A program made the position numbers and the translations under genes. From Clostridia bacterium (GTDB lineage: Bacteria; Bacillota; Clostridia; Lachnospirales; Lachnospiraceae), in the NCBI GenBank assembly GCA_910576325.1, contig CAJTIM010000004.1:124001-188000 (forward strand): DNA of 64,000 nt. Direction: 5' to 3'. Shown here one piece after another: positions 53,405 through 61,804 of the stretch (within the stretch, counting starts at the first letter, position 1; every line of letters begins with the position of its first letter). The notes beneath the pieces were generated by a model. That model was not told the DNA's origin. It searched no databases and was given only the letters and a program-made list of their open reading frames with translations.

Positions 53405-54877
53405 ATGTTATATATAGGAATTGATCTGGGAACCTCAGCGGTGAAGCTGCTGCTGATGGACGGCGCAGGAAAGATTCAAAAAATCGTATCCAGGGAATAC
53501 CCTCTGTATTTCCCAAATCCCGGCTGGTCCGAGCAGAACCCGGAAGACTGGTACACAGAGGCCATAGAAGGCTTAAAGGAGCTTACTGCGGACTGCGACA
53601 AATCCCAGGTGGCCGGAATCAGCTTCGGCGGACAGATGCACGGCCTTGTAATTCTCGACAGAGACGATCAGGTCATACGCCCGGCCATACTGTGGAACGA
53701 CGGAAGAACCGCCAAGGAGACAGATTATCTCAATCAGGAGATTGGCAAGGATAAGCTGTCCGAATACACGGCCAACATAGCCTTCGCAGGCTTTACCGCG
53801 CCCAAGGTGCTGTGGGTGAAAAATCAGGAGCCGGAGAACTTCGCCAGAATAGAAAAGCTGATGCTGCCCAAGGACTATCTTGCCTACCGCCTGTCCGGGA
53901 CCTTCTGTACCGATGTGTCAGATGCCTCCGGCATGCTGCTCTTTGATGTAAAGAACAAATGCTGGTCCAAAGAAATGATGGATATCTGCGGTGTAAAGGA
54001 GAGCCAGCTTCCAAAGATTTTTGAGAGCTATGAAGCAGTGGGAACCTTAAAGCCGGAGCTTGCGGCGGAGCTTGGCCTTTCGGAAACGGTAAAGATCGCG
54101 GCCGGAGCCGGAGACAATGCCGCTGCCGCTGTGGGAACAGGAACCGTAGGGGACGGAAGCTGCAATATTTCCCTGGGAACCTCGGGAACCATATTTATTT
54201 CCAGTGAAAAATTCGGTGTGGATGCTCACAATGCGCTCCACTCCTTTGCTCATGCGGACGGCCATTTTCACTTGATGGGCTGTATGCTGAGCGCCGCTTC
54301 CTGCAATAAGTGGTGGATGGATGAGATCCTTAAGACCAAAGATTACGCCGGAGAGCAGACAGGCATTAAAGAGCTTGGCAAAAATCAAGTATTTTTCCTG
54401 CCCTACCTGATGGGCGAGCGCAGTCCTCACAACAATCCTAATGCAAGGGGAACCTTTATGGGAATGACCATGGATACGACGAGAGAGGATATGACCCAGG
54501 CGGTTTTGGAAGGTGTTGCATTTGCCCTGAGAGATTCCTTTGAAGTGGCAAAAGCTCTGGGAATCCGAATTGACCGCACGAAAATCTGCGGCGGAGGAGC
54601 CAAGAGCCCGCTGTGGAGGCAGATGATTGCAGATATTTTCAATATTAAGGTGGACATTCCTGAGAGCGAGGAAGGCCCTGCCATGGGTGGCGCCATGCTC
54701 GCGGCCGTGGCCTGCGGCGAGTATGCAGGCGTGGAAGAGGCGGCTGAAAAAATCGTAAGGATTGTGGATACAGTAGAGCCGATACCGGAGAATGCAAAGC
54801 GTTACGAAAAGCAGTATCAGAAATTCCGCCAGATTTATCCGGCGGTGAAGGAAGTGTTTGATGTGATAGGGGCCTAG
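53405..54877 (+). CDS. xylB: Xylulokinase-like FGGY kinase
   Basis: The 490-residue FGGY kinase transfers phosphate from ATP to a ketopentose such as xylulose. It has the N-terminal IGIDLGTSAVKLLLMD (4-19), the substrate loop ISFGGQMHGLVILD, ILWNDGR, the ATPase block ISLGTSGTIFIS (about 258-269), and GGGAKSPLWRQMIADIF near 400. These match XylB better than glycerol or gluconate kinases. GGAGG sets the start at 53405. It follows the isomerase gene, so the pair likely yields a ketose phosphate for the pentose phosphate pathway. Confidence 0.88.
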   Translation: MLYIGIDLGTSAVKLLLMDGAGKIQKIVSREYPLYFPNPGWSEQNPEDWYTEAIEGLKELTADCDKSQVAGISFGGQMHGLVILDRDDQVIRPAILWNDGRTAKETDYLNQEIGKDKLSEYTANIAFAGFTAPKVLWVKNQEPENFARIEKLMLPKDYLAYRLSGTFCTDVSDASGMLLFDVKNKCWSKEMMDICGVKESQLPKIFESYEAVGTLKPELAAELGLSETVKIAAGAGDNAAAAVGTGTVGDGSCNISLGTSGTIFISSEKFGVDAHNALHSFAHADGHFHLMGCMLSAASCNKWWMDEILKTKDYAGEQTGIKELGKNQVFFLPYLMGERSPHNNPNARGTFMGMTMDTTREDMTQAVLEGVAFALRDSFEVAKALGIRIDRTKICGGGAKSPLWRQMIADIFNIKVDIPESEEGPAMGGAMLAAVACGEYAGVEEAAEKIVRIVDTVEPIPENAKRYEKQYQKFRQIYPAVKEVFDVIGA

Positions 54878-54886
54878 CGCTTCCGT

Positions 54887-55681
54887 TCACTCTTCGGATT
54901 CGGATATGGTATGGAGAGTGATTCCTTTTTCATGAAGATAGTCCTGCCAGTCAGGAGAAAGCTCCTGATCGGTGATCACGGTGTCAATTTCCGAAAGTTC
55001 ACAGATAAAGGAAGGACGGACAACGCCGAATTTGCTGGAATCGGCAACCAGGATTTTTTCCACGGAGGATTTCAGAATAGCCCGTTTTGTGGGAATTTCA
55101 TAATCATGCATACAGGTGATGCCAAGATCCCCATGGATGCCGGCAGCGGAAAGAAATACCTTGGCAGCGCGGATGGTACGGATAAAATCAATTCCCTCGG
55201 AGGATTCAAACATCTGGGTATTGGGGTGGTACCGTCCGCCGGCAAACAGCATATTTACACCCGGATTGCGCCGCAGCTCCATAAGAATATTGATATTGTA
55301 GCATAAGACGGAAAGATTCTGATCAACGGGCAGATAGGAAATGATTTTTTCAGTGGTACTGCCGGTATCTACAATGATAATATCGTCCGTTTGGATTAAA
55401 GAGGCAGCAAACCGGCCGATGGCTTCTTTTTGTGCATTTCGGCGCTGCTGCTCCTTGGTCAGGGTGTAGTTTGCATCCGCATTGATTCCTGTATGAGCAG
55501 GGTTATATACGGCCCTTCCCGAAATGTTTTCCGCCACATCATTTTGCCGCAGTATCTGCAGATCGCGCCGCACCGTCATTTCAGACACATGGAGAAGCGC
55601 GGCAAGCTCCCGGACGGAGACATATCCTCTCACCTTTAAAATGCTCATTAATTTATCGATGCGATCTGCTTTTTTTCCCAT
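54887..55681 (-). CDS. deoR: DeoR family transcriptional repressor
   Basis: The 264-residue repressor has a DeoR helix-turn-helix (about 15-50: GYVSVRELAALLHVSEMTVRRDL) and a sugar-phosphate-sensing DeoRC domain with IIVDTGSTTEKIISYL and FLSAAGIHGDLGIT. GGAGG eight bases upstream sets the start at 55681. It is divergent from deoC and converges on the xylulokinase gene nine bases away. The effector may be deoxyribose 5-phosphate or a pentulose phosphate. Confidence 0.9.
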   Translation of the reverse strand: MGKKADRIDKLMSILKVRGYVSVRELAALLHVSEMTVRRDLQILRQNDVAENISGRAVYNPAHTGINADANYTLTKEQQRRNAQKEAIGRFAASLIQTDDIIIVDTGSTTEKIISYLPVDQNLSVLCYNINILMELRRNPGVNMLFAGGRYHPNTQMFESSEGIDFIRTIRAAKVFLSAAGIHGDLGITCMHDYEIPTKRAILKSSVEKILVADSSKFGVVRPSFICELSEIDTVITDQELSPDWQDYLHEKGITLHTISESEE

Positions 55682-55713
55682 ACATTTTGCCTCCATAATG
55701 CGAATGTATGGAT

Positions 55714-55743
55714 ATACTAACATAAAAGAGCGGGGAAAGTAAA
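55714..55743 (-). promoter_or_regulatory. Predicted promoter of deoR
   Basis: On the - strand TTTACT (55743-55738), 18 bases, TAGTAT (55719-55714). An ATGTTA on the - strand (55724-55719) shares its last base with the -10 box, which suggests autoregulation. Confidence 0.5.
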
Positions 55744-55794
55744 CACTTTTCACCTGTTCTATCCTTTTAAATTCTGCGCAAACGGAAAATAGAA

Positions 55795-55862
55795 ATGTTA
55801 TTTTTTAAACAAAAATGTTAGAATATAAACAAAATTGTTGACAGAGAAAAATAGCGATGTTA
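55795..55862 (+). promoter_or_regulatory. Tandem DeoR-type operator with 20-bp periodicity
   Basis: Related hexamers ATGTTA (55795), ATGTTA (55815), TTGTTG (55835) and ATGTTA (55857) repeat in the same direction at 20, 20 and 22 bases. Each is preceded by an A-rich stretch like AAACAAAA. They run into the deoC promoter, covering the -35 and -10 boxes. Confidence 0.7.
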
Positions 55863-55866
55863 TAAT
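55838..55866 (+). promoter_or_regulatory. Consensus promoter of deoC
   Basis: TTGACA (55838-55843), exactly 17 bases, TATAAT (55861-55866): a full match to the sigma-A consensus. Confidence 0.85.
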
Positions 55867-55909
55867 CCGGTATAACAGGAGTTTGCGGAAGTTAAAGGAG
55901 GATTTTGTG

Positions 55910-56575
55910 ATGGAAAACAGTGAACTTTTCAGCTATATTGACCATACCCAGCTGAAAGCATTTGCAACCTGGGAAGATATTCGTAAATTGTGCGACGAGG
56001 CAGTCCGCTATGGGACAGCATCGGTTTGCGTGCCCCCATGCTATATTAAGCGGATTCATGAGGCTTATGGGGATAAGATCAATATCTGTACCGTAGTCGG
56101 CTTCCCCCTGGGCTACAGCGTAACGGAAGCAAAGGCGGCTGAGGTAAAGAAGGCTCTTGAGGACGGCGTAAATGAAATCGATATGGTGGTGAATATCTCG
56201 GATGTTAAGAACGGCAATTATCCGGCTGTGGAGGCAGAAATCAAGGCATTAAAGGAGGCGGCCGGCAGTAAGATTTTAAAAGTGATTATTGAGACCTGTT
56301 ACCTGACGGAAGAGGAAAAGATCGCCATGTGCCATGCAGTTACGAATGCCGGTGCGGATTTTATCAAAACTTCTACCGGTTTTGGAACCGGCGGAGCAAC
56401 CATGGCGGATATCAAGCTGTTTAAGCAGCATATTGGACCTGAGGTAAAAATAAAAGCGGCAGGAGGGGTAAAAACGATCCGGGATTTGGAGGATTTTATT
56501 GCCGAAGGCTGTACAAGGATTGGCACAAGCTCTGCTGTCTCTATGATTCAGCAAGGACAGGCAGAAGGATATTGA
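55910..56575 (+). CDS. deoC: Deoxyribose-phosphate aldolase
   Basis: This enzyme cleaves 2-deoxyribose 5-phosphate to glyceraldehyde 3-phosphate and acetaldehyde in nucleoside catabolism. The 221-residue TIM barrel has Asp91 in NEIDMVVN, the Schiff-base Lys153 in GADFIKTSTGFG and Lys182 in IKAAGGVK, all matching the known active site. AAAGGAGG sets the start at 55910. It is transcribed alone from a consensus promoter under the DeoR operator array. Confidence 0.96.
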   Translation: MENSELFSYIDHTQLKAFATWEDIRKLCDEAVRYGTASVCVPPCYIKRIHEAYGDKINICTVVGFPLGYSVTEAKAAEVKKALEDGVNEIDMVVNISDVKNGNYPAVEAEIKALKEAAGSKILKVIIETCYLTEEEKIAMCHAVTNAGADFIKTSTGFGTGGATMADIKLFKQHIGPEVKIKAAGGVKTIRDLEDFIAEGCTRIGTSSAVSMIQQGQAEGY

Positions 56576-56598
56576 ATTCCATATTAAGATACATGCAG

Positions 56599-56638
56599 AA
56601 GTCCCGGAGGAAGCCAGAGAGCTCCTTCGGGACTTTTT
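56599..56638 (+). terminator. Terminator of deoC
   Basis: AAGTCCCG (56599-56606) pairs with CGGGACTT (56628-56635), further pairs form inside, and TTTTT closes it. Confidence 0.85.
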
Positions 56639-56912
56639 GAATCAGCCGGATTTTCTTTCCTGTGAGGCAAGAGACATCGCCTCAACAAATATAACTTAAA
56701 ATGTAAGATTCGGCTCTCGCGCTGTAATGATTCCGTCAGTCTGTAATTACAACCGCAGTATATTTTCAAAAATATAAACTGGACTGGTTAAAAAATAAAA
56801 AACTGGATATTTTATAGAAGCCAGATTTGAAATATAATGTGGGAAACGGCAATATCTTAAGATAAAGCGGTATCGGCAGAATCTTGTGATATTGGAACAG
56901 GAGGCTCATATT
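56639..56912. other. Intergenic stretch without a recognised element
   Basis: The stretch is AT-rich. TATAAT occurs about 75 bases before the ECF gene, but no convincing -35 box was found. I looked for TPP, FMN, preQ1, purine and THF riboswitch patterns, since the next gene is a vitamin-type transporter, and found none that fit. Confidence 0.5.
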
Positions 56913-57470
56913 ATGAAATCAAATCTGAAAAAAATTGTAATGGCATCATTGTTAGCGGCATTTGCCTGTGTAGCAACCATGTCCATCCGCATCCCTACCC
57001 CCGGAACAGGCGGATATATCCACCCGGGTGATGCGGTTGTAATACTCTCCGGCGTGATTCTCGGACCATCCTGGGGGCTGCTGGCGGCAGGAATCGGTTC
57101 GGCCATGGCAGATATGATAGGAGGTTATTTTATTTATGTTCCCATTACCTTTGTTATCAAGGGGGCTGTTGCATTCGCAGCGGGGATGATTTACCGCAAT
57201 ATGGGCAAGACGTCGAGAAGCCGTTACGCTGCCGTTGTTTTGGGCGGAGCTGCAGATATGGTGCTGGTGGCAGGCGGGTATTTTCTTTGTGAATGGCCTC
57301 TGTACGGCATAGCGGCGGCAGCGGCCAGTGTGCCGGCCAATATCATCCAGGGAATCGGAGGTCTGGTGATTGGCATCATATTATACCCGGTTTTGATTGC
57401 CGTTCCCGATGTCCGCCGGATTGCACAGGAGACCGGGACACAGACACAGCGTCCGGTATCAGGAGAATGA
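56913..57470 (+). CDS. ECF transporter S component, substrate unknown
   Basis: The 185-residue membrane protein has about six hydrophobic segments and the S-component pattern: FACVATMSIRIPTPGTGGYIHPGD (about 17-40), VILSGVILGPSWGLLAAGIGSAMADMIGGYF and YVPITFVIKGAVAFAAGM. S components bind a vitamin or precursor and dock to the shared EcfAAT energising module, which is not in the window. The pattern is nearest the HmpT/ThiW-like group, but the substrate is not fixed. AGGAGG sets the start at 56913. It ends tail to tail with the LevR-like gene, overlapping by 12 bases. Confidence 0.82.
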   Translation: MKSNLKKIVMASLLAAFACVATMSIRIPTPGTGGYIHPGDAVVILSGVILGPSWGLLAAGIGSAMADMIGGYFIYVPITFVIKGAVAFAAGMIYRNMGKTSRSRYAAVVLGGAADMVLVAGGYFLCEWPLYGIAAAAASVPANIIQGIGGLVIGIILYPVLIAVPDVRRIAQETGTQTQRPVSGE

Positions 57471-59801
57471 CGTTTCCCGATAGTGATTCAGCAGATCACA
57501 TAAGACGAGTATTTCTTTCTCATCAATATTCAGCGGAATCAGCTCCCGGGATTGATTCAGCCGTTTGCTGACAATCTGATAGATAGTGCTGTCTTCAGTT
57601 ACCTGGCCGGGAATATAAGCCGGATTGATGAACTGCTTCTGGCTGCTGCGCATAATCATAAAGTTTCCGTGCAGAAGGAATTCCAGAACCATGCCTATGG
57701 TCAGGTCACAGTTAAAGTAATCAAAGATATCCTTCATAATATTATAAAGGAGCCGGTTGGCCAGAAGCGTGTTGGTCTCCGGAAAAAAGGATTCGAAGTT
57801 GTGGCGGATCACACCATTGATATATTCCGAAGGAAATGAGCCGATCCGGTCATGGTAACCGCTTAAGGTATCCTTTTTGGAATAGATGATTTTGCGGATC
57901 ATGGGAACCACATGGGAATTGTCCTCCTGCATAATGTCAAAGGTTTTCATTAAAAGGGGCAGAGCAATGGGATAGAGGGACAGGAACGGCCGGTTCAGGG
58001 TAGCTACCATCACAGTTGACAGGGTATTCAGGGGTTCCCGATCACTGACAATAATGATTTCTCTGGACTCATCTAATTTGGACAGAAGCTTCTGGGTATT
58101 CCGGACAAAACGGGGGTAATTGGCCTGGGCTTCCCTGGGAAACGGAAGCATATAATAGCTGCGCGTATCGGAGATATAATTCATATAGTAGGCATAATTT
58201 TGCGATAACTGATCGTTGTAAGAGACAATAATATAAATGATATTGCCCGTGTTCAGCGCCTTCAGCGAGAATTCCAGAAAAAAGCGCAGATAATTCCTGT
58301 AGCTTGTTACCAGGGTGACATTATAAGAGGTTTCAATTTTTTCAATTAAGGCTCCTGAAATCCGGGAGGTAACATTGCTGAACTGGAAAGGTTTGTCTTC
58401 CATAATACAGTCAATGGTAAAAGTTCCGTGGATCATTTGGTCAATGACGGAATAGAGATGATTCAGGAGCGGTATATCGTAACGGATCCGTGTCTGGGCA
58501 AAAATATATCCGAGCAGATAATGCAGCCGTTCTTCCCGGATGTGAGCGGCAAGGGTTACATCCATGCGCAGAACATCCTCCTGAGCCTGGGCCTGGAAGG
58601 TCTTTTTTTCCTTTGGCAACAGTATGGATTTCATATTATCGGCGGCCAGAAGCTCCAGAACCGTACAATTAGTATTGGGATAAAAATCTACAAATTCCGG
58701 AATGGAGCTTTCTACAAAGGCCGTCATTTCTTTGATATAATTCTGGTTTTCCATCTGATTTTCCCGCAGCTCATTTGAAAGAAAATGAGGCAGTAAGGTA
58801 GCATAGCTGCTTTTGGAGAAGTAAATGCTGTTTGAGATGGCATAATGGATCTCATTTTTCAGCTGAAAGATATTATATTTATATTTTGCGGACAGAAGCT
58901 GGGTGAATACCTCCCGGTTGCTTCGGATATGCGTCTGGTTCACATCCGAGGCTTCCTGGAACAGGGTAAGGATCAGCTTGATTTTTTCTGTGGTTCTGCG
59001 CTGGGCAAAGCTTGGAAACTGTACAATGCAGGGCGTCAAAGTGGAGAAGTTCTGTTCAATTGCCGCAGACTTGTCCGCAAGGAAGATCAGCACGGGCGGA
59101 TGACATCCGTGGTTTCGATAGAGATTGAAGATTTCGGTCTTCAGTTCATAAATTTTTTCTTCTTTGACTGCTTCAAAGATCTCAATAAGGATAAGGCCGG
59201 TGGATTCCGGTGAGATCTGCTGGAGCAGATATTCATTTGTCTTGGAGGCCTCACGCCAGAGCACGGAAAGGTATTGGGTTTGCTTCTGAAAAATTTTCTT
59301 TTTTATTCCATACTGAAAAAGCTGTTCGCAGAAATGCTTTTTTCCGCAGCCCTTTTCTCCGATCAGAACAAGCATAAGGGGATTTCCTTTTGAGAGAAGA
59401 ATACAGGGGATGACCTTATCAATGATCTCCTTTAAGGACTCCCCCATATTGCTTCCTACAATTTTAAAATCTGGAGAGGATGTATTGCCCACAGGGGTAT
59501 TCAGGATCAGCTGTTCCCTCAGCTGTTCCTTATTATCAATGATTTGCGGAGCCTTGGAATAATGAAACTCGTTGACGATCACTTCCCGGGATAAATAGGT
59601 AGTGGGTCTTCCGTTAATTTTAATAAGAAGATACTCATGAAACATTTGGTTCAAAAGCCGGGACACATTGCTTCGGTCAATTTTCAGTTCCAAAGCAATA
59701 TCAAAAGCGTTGCAGTGTTCAAACTGGAATGTGTTATCAAGGATGGATTCCCGCGTATATTTCACAATTATTTCATAAATCGAATCTTTTCGGTTGTTCA
59801 T
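57459..59801 (-). CDS. LevR-like PTS regulator with degenerate AAA+ domain
   Basis: The 780-residue protein has a winged helix at the N-terminus (about 20-70), an AAA+-like domain (about 105-330), a PTS EIIA-man-like region (about 515-640; NIIYIIVSYNDQ) and a C-terminal PRD-like region (about 690-775). The P-loop reads GEKGCGKKHF, with Lys where Ser/Thr should follow the catalytic Lys. No GAFTGA loop is seen, so classical activation of sigma-54 polymerase is unlikely. It faces the mannose-family PTS operon and probably regulates it through PTS phosphorylation. CAGGAG sets the start at 59801. Confidence 0.75.
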   Translation of the reverse strand: MNNRKDSIYEIIVKYTRESILDNTFQFEHCNAFDIALELKIDRSNVSRLLNQMFHEYLLIKINGRPTTYLSREVIVNEFHYSKAPQIIDNKEQLREQLILNTPVGNTSSPDFKIVGSNMGESLKEIIDKVIPCILLSKGNPLMLVLIGEKGCGKKHFCEQLFQYGIKKKIFQKQTQYLSVLWREASKTNEYLLQQISPESTGLILIEIFEAVKEEKIYELKTEIFNLYRNHGCHPPVLIFLADKSAAIEQNFSTLTPCIVQFPSFAQRRTTEKIKLILTLFQEASDVNQTHIRSNREVFTQLLSAKYKYNIFQLKNEIHYAISNSIYFSKSSYATLLPHFLSNELRENQMENQNYIKEMTAFVESSIPEFVDFYPNTNCTVLELLAADNMKSILLPKEKKTFQAQAQEDVLRMDVTLAAHIREERLHYLLGYIFAQTRIRYDIPLLNHLYSVIDQMIHGTFTIDCIMEDKPFQFSNVTSRISGALIEKIETSYNVTLVTSYRNYLRFFLEFSLKALNTGNIIYIIVSYNDQLSQNYAYYMNYISDTRSYYMLPFPREAQANYPRFVRNTQKLLSKLDESREIIIVSDREPLNTLSTVMVATLNRPFLSLYPIALPLLMKTFDIMQEDNSHVVPMIRKIIYSKKDTLSGYHDRIGSFPSEYINGVIRHNFESFFPETNTLLANRLLYNIMKDIFDYFNCDLTIGMVLEFLLHGNFMIMRSSQKQFINPAYIPGQVTEDSTIYQIVSKRLNQSRELIPLNIDEKEILVLCDLLNHYRETSFS

Positions 59802-59872
59802 CTGTTTTACTCCTGACTTTTTGGTGTATTTAAATAACACGAATAACACGGTATTCTGTGAAAAAAAGGACA

Positions 59873-59930
59873 TTAGTGTGCACAAAAAACACACTAACAA
59901 GATTATACCTACAGCAAACCGGAAAATCAA
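59873..59930 (-). promoter_or_regulatory. Promoter and inverted repeat of the LevR-like gene
   Basis: On the - strand TTGATT (59930-59925), 17 bases, TATAAT (59907-59902). Just downstream TTAGTGTG (59873-59880) and CACACTAA (59890-59897) form an inverted repeat near the transcription start, a possible autoregulatory site. Confidence 0.6.
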
Positions 59931-60009
59931 TGAAAAATCCTAGAAAAAGCGTGTGTTAAGAAAAAAGTTATATAAAACTGTGTCGCACAAAGGAAGATTT
60001 CACATGAGT

Positions 60010-60039
60010 TTGACAAAATCATAGGGGGGGGGGTAAAAT
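60010..60039 (+). promoter_or_regulatory. PTS operon promoter with a ten-G spacer tract
   Basis: TTGACA (60010-60015), an 18-base spacer ending in ten G (60024-60033), then TAAAAT (60034-60039). Loss of one G would give the optimal 17-base spacing. No -24/-12 sigma-54 promoter was seen. Confidence 0.65.
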
Positions 60040-60112
60040 CAGATTCGTCGAAATGACGGAGGAACAAATAGAATAGTGTGTGAAATTATAGAAAATGATG
60101 GAGGTGAGCAAA

Positions 60113-61090
60113 ATGAAAAAGGTTGCTGTGATTAATATTAGCAGCTTTGGCAGGGAGTTCCCGGAGAATATAAAGGAGCTTGAGAAACAGTTTCAGGTGG
60201 AAAAGATGCTTTTGCCTCAGGATATGGAAGAGGAAGAACTGGCGGAACGCCTCAGGGAAGTGTCCTATGTTCTTTTGGGAAATTATCCGTTCTTCGGAGA
60301 GACCTTTTTTGAGAAAAATCAGGATGTCAAGCTGATTGCACGTCATGGGATTGGATATAACAATGTGGATGCGGCCAGCGCTAAGCGCCATGGGGTTTAT
60401 TTTACCACCATTCCTCATGAGGTTGAAAATGATGCGGTGGCCGAGCAGGCGGTATCTCTTGTGATGGCAACGGCTAAGAATATAACGGCTTCGGATCGGA
60501 AAACTCGTCGGGGGGAATGGGGAAGCAACCGGCAGGAGCTTGTAGGCTGTCAGGTGCGGGATGCGGTAACGGGTGTCATTGGTCTTGGGAGCATCGGAAG
60601 ACGTTTCGCTGAGATTATGAAATACGGCTTTAATAATCAGATTCTGGTTTATGATCCTTTCCTGGGAGACAGGAAAATTAAAAATGCGGGCTTCACTCCC
60701 TGTTTGCTGGAGGAGGTGCTGGAGAGGGCAGATTTTATATCTCTGCACTGCTGCCTGACAAAAGAGACGGAGCATATGATTGGCGCGGAACAGTTAAAGC
60801 GGATGAAGAACACCGCGATTCTGATCAATACGGCCCGGGGAGCCCTGGTAGATGAGCTGGCGGTCAGTGAAGCCCTGGAGAAGGGAGAGATCTTTGGCTA
60901 TGGCGCGGATACATCCGAATATGAACCGATGGATCCCGGACATCCGCTTCTGAAGCAGAAGCATGTGGTTATTACACCCCACACAGCCATTTATAACCGT
61001 ACCTGTATGTATCAAATGAACCGCAAGGTAATGGAGGATATTTTTCTGGTTGATGCCGGAAAGGCGCCGTCCAATATCATAGAGCGGTGA
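60113..61090 (+). CDS. D-isomer-specific 2-hydroxyacid dehydrogenase
   Basis: This 325-residue NAD(P)-dependent enzyme reduces 2-keto acids or oxidises 2-hydroxy acids. It has the family blocks ARHGIGYNNVD (77-87), the Rossmann motif GLGSIGR (157-163), the catalytic Arg242 in INTARGALVDE, the Asp-x-x-Glu region GADTSEYEP and the catalytic His290 in TPHTA. GGAGGTGA sets the start at 60113. As first gene of a PTS operon with an aldolase it may act as a keto-sugar-acid phosphate reductase (like KguD) rather than as SerA. Confidence 0.88.
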   Translation: MKKVAVINISSFGREFPENIKELEKQFQVEKMLLPQDMEEEELAERLREVSYVLLGNYPFFGETFFEKNQDVKLIARHGIGYNNVDAASAKRHGVYFTTIPHEVENDAVAEQAVSLVMATAKNITASDRKTRRGEWGSNRQELVGCQVRDAVTGVIGLGSIGRRFAEIMKYGFNNQILVYDPFLGDRKIKNAGFTPCLLEEVLERADFISLHCCLTKETEHMIGAEQLKRMKNTAILINTARGALVDELAVSEALEKGEIFGYGADTSEYEPMDPGHPLLKQKHVVITPHTAIYNRTCMYQMNRKVMEDIFLVDAGKAPSNIIER

Positions 61091-61106
61091 CAGAAAAGGA
61101 GGACCC

Positions 61107-61769
61107 ATGAGCAGAGAAGAAACAATTGGCAGAATTGAGGAAAACAAGATTATCGTAATTACCCGGGGAATCTACGAGGAAGAGCTTCAAAAACTGGCGG
61201 ACGCCCTGTATGAAGGAGGAATCCGCGCCTTTGAAATTACCTATGATCCGGCAGATCCCGACACGCTGGCAAGGACACGAAAAAATATTGAGATGCTGGA
61301 TCGGCAGTTCAAAGGGGATTTGCTTCTGGGCATCGGAACCGTGCTTACATGCGAACAGGTGAAAAATGCAAAAGAAGCAGGGGCAGGCTTCATTGTATCA
61401 CCTAATTTTAATGAAGCTGTGGTAAAGGAAACCCTGAAGGAAGATCTGGTATCAATGCCGGGCTGCATGACGCCTACCGAGATCTGTGCGGCAGATGAGG
61501 CCGGTGCGGACTTTATCAAGCTGTTTCCGGCAGGAACCCTTGGGATCAAATACTGCAGGGATATATATGCTCCGATTCATCATGTAAAATTTATTGCTAC
61601 CGTCGGTGTGACGGAGGAAACATTTAGGCAGTATCTGGAGCTGGGCTTCACTGGCGCCGGTATCAGCAGTATGCTGGCAGATAAGGAGCTTCGGAAAGCC
61701 GGAAGGTACGGGGAGCTTACAAAACGAGCCAAAAGATTTGTTAATATCGCAAAATCTTTCAGTGCATAA
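61107..61769 (+). CDS. KDPG/KHG-type aldolase
   Basis: The 220-residue class I aldolase cleaves 2-keto-3-deoxy-phosphogluconate or a related 4-hydroxy-2-oxo acid to pyruvate and an aldehyde. It has Arg20 (ITRG), Glu43 (FEITYD), GIGTVLT (75-81), GFIVSPNF, MPGCMTPTE and the Schiff-base Lys138 in ADFIKLFPAG. AAGGAGG precedes the ATG, 16 bases after the dehydrogenase gene. No 6-phosphogluconate dehydratase is near. Confidence 0.9.
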   Translation: MSREETIGRIEENKIIVITRGIYEEELQKLADALYEGGIRAFEITYDPADPDTLARTRKNIEMLDRQFKGDLLLGIGTVLTCEQVKNAKEAGAGFIVSPNFNEAVVKETLKEDLVSMPGCMTPTEICAADEAGADFIKLFPAGTLGIKYCRDIYAPIHHVKFIATVGVTEETFRQYLELGFTGAGISSMLADKELRKAGRYGELTKRAKRFVNIAKSFSA

Positions 61770-61804
61770 AAATCAAATAATTTTAAGAAGGGAAGGTAAA
61801 AGGA

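Noticed and set aside
56639..56912. Riboswitch ahead of the ECF transporter gene, including a vague preQ1-like A-rich stretch near 56790
   Set aside because: The pairing and conserved loop bases required for preQ1, TPP, FMN or THF aptamers are missing.
59940..60112. Sigma-54 promoter for the PTS operon
   Set aside because: No TGGCAC-N5-TTGC-like pair was seen, while a good sigma-A-type pair with the G tract is present.
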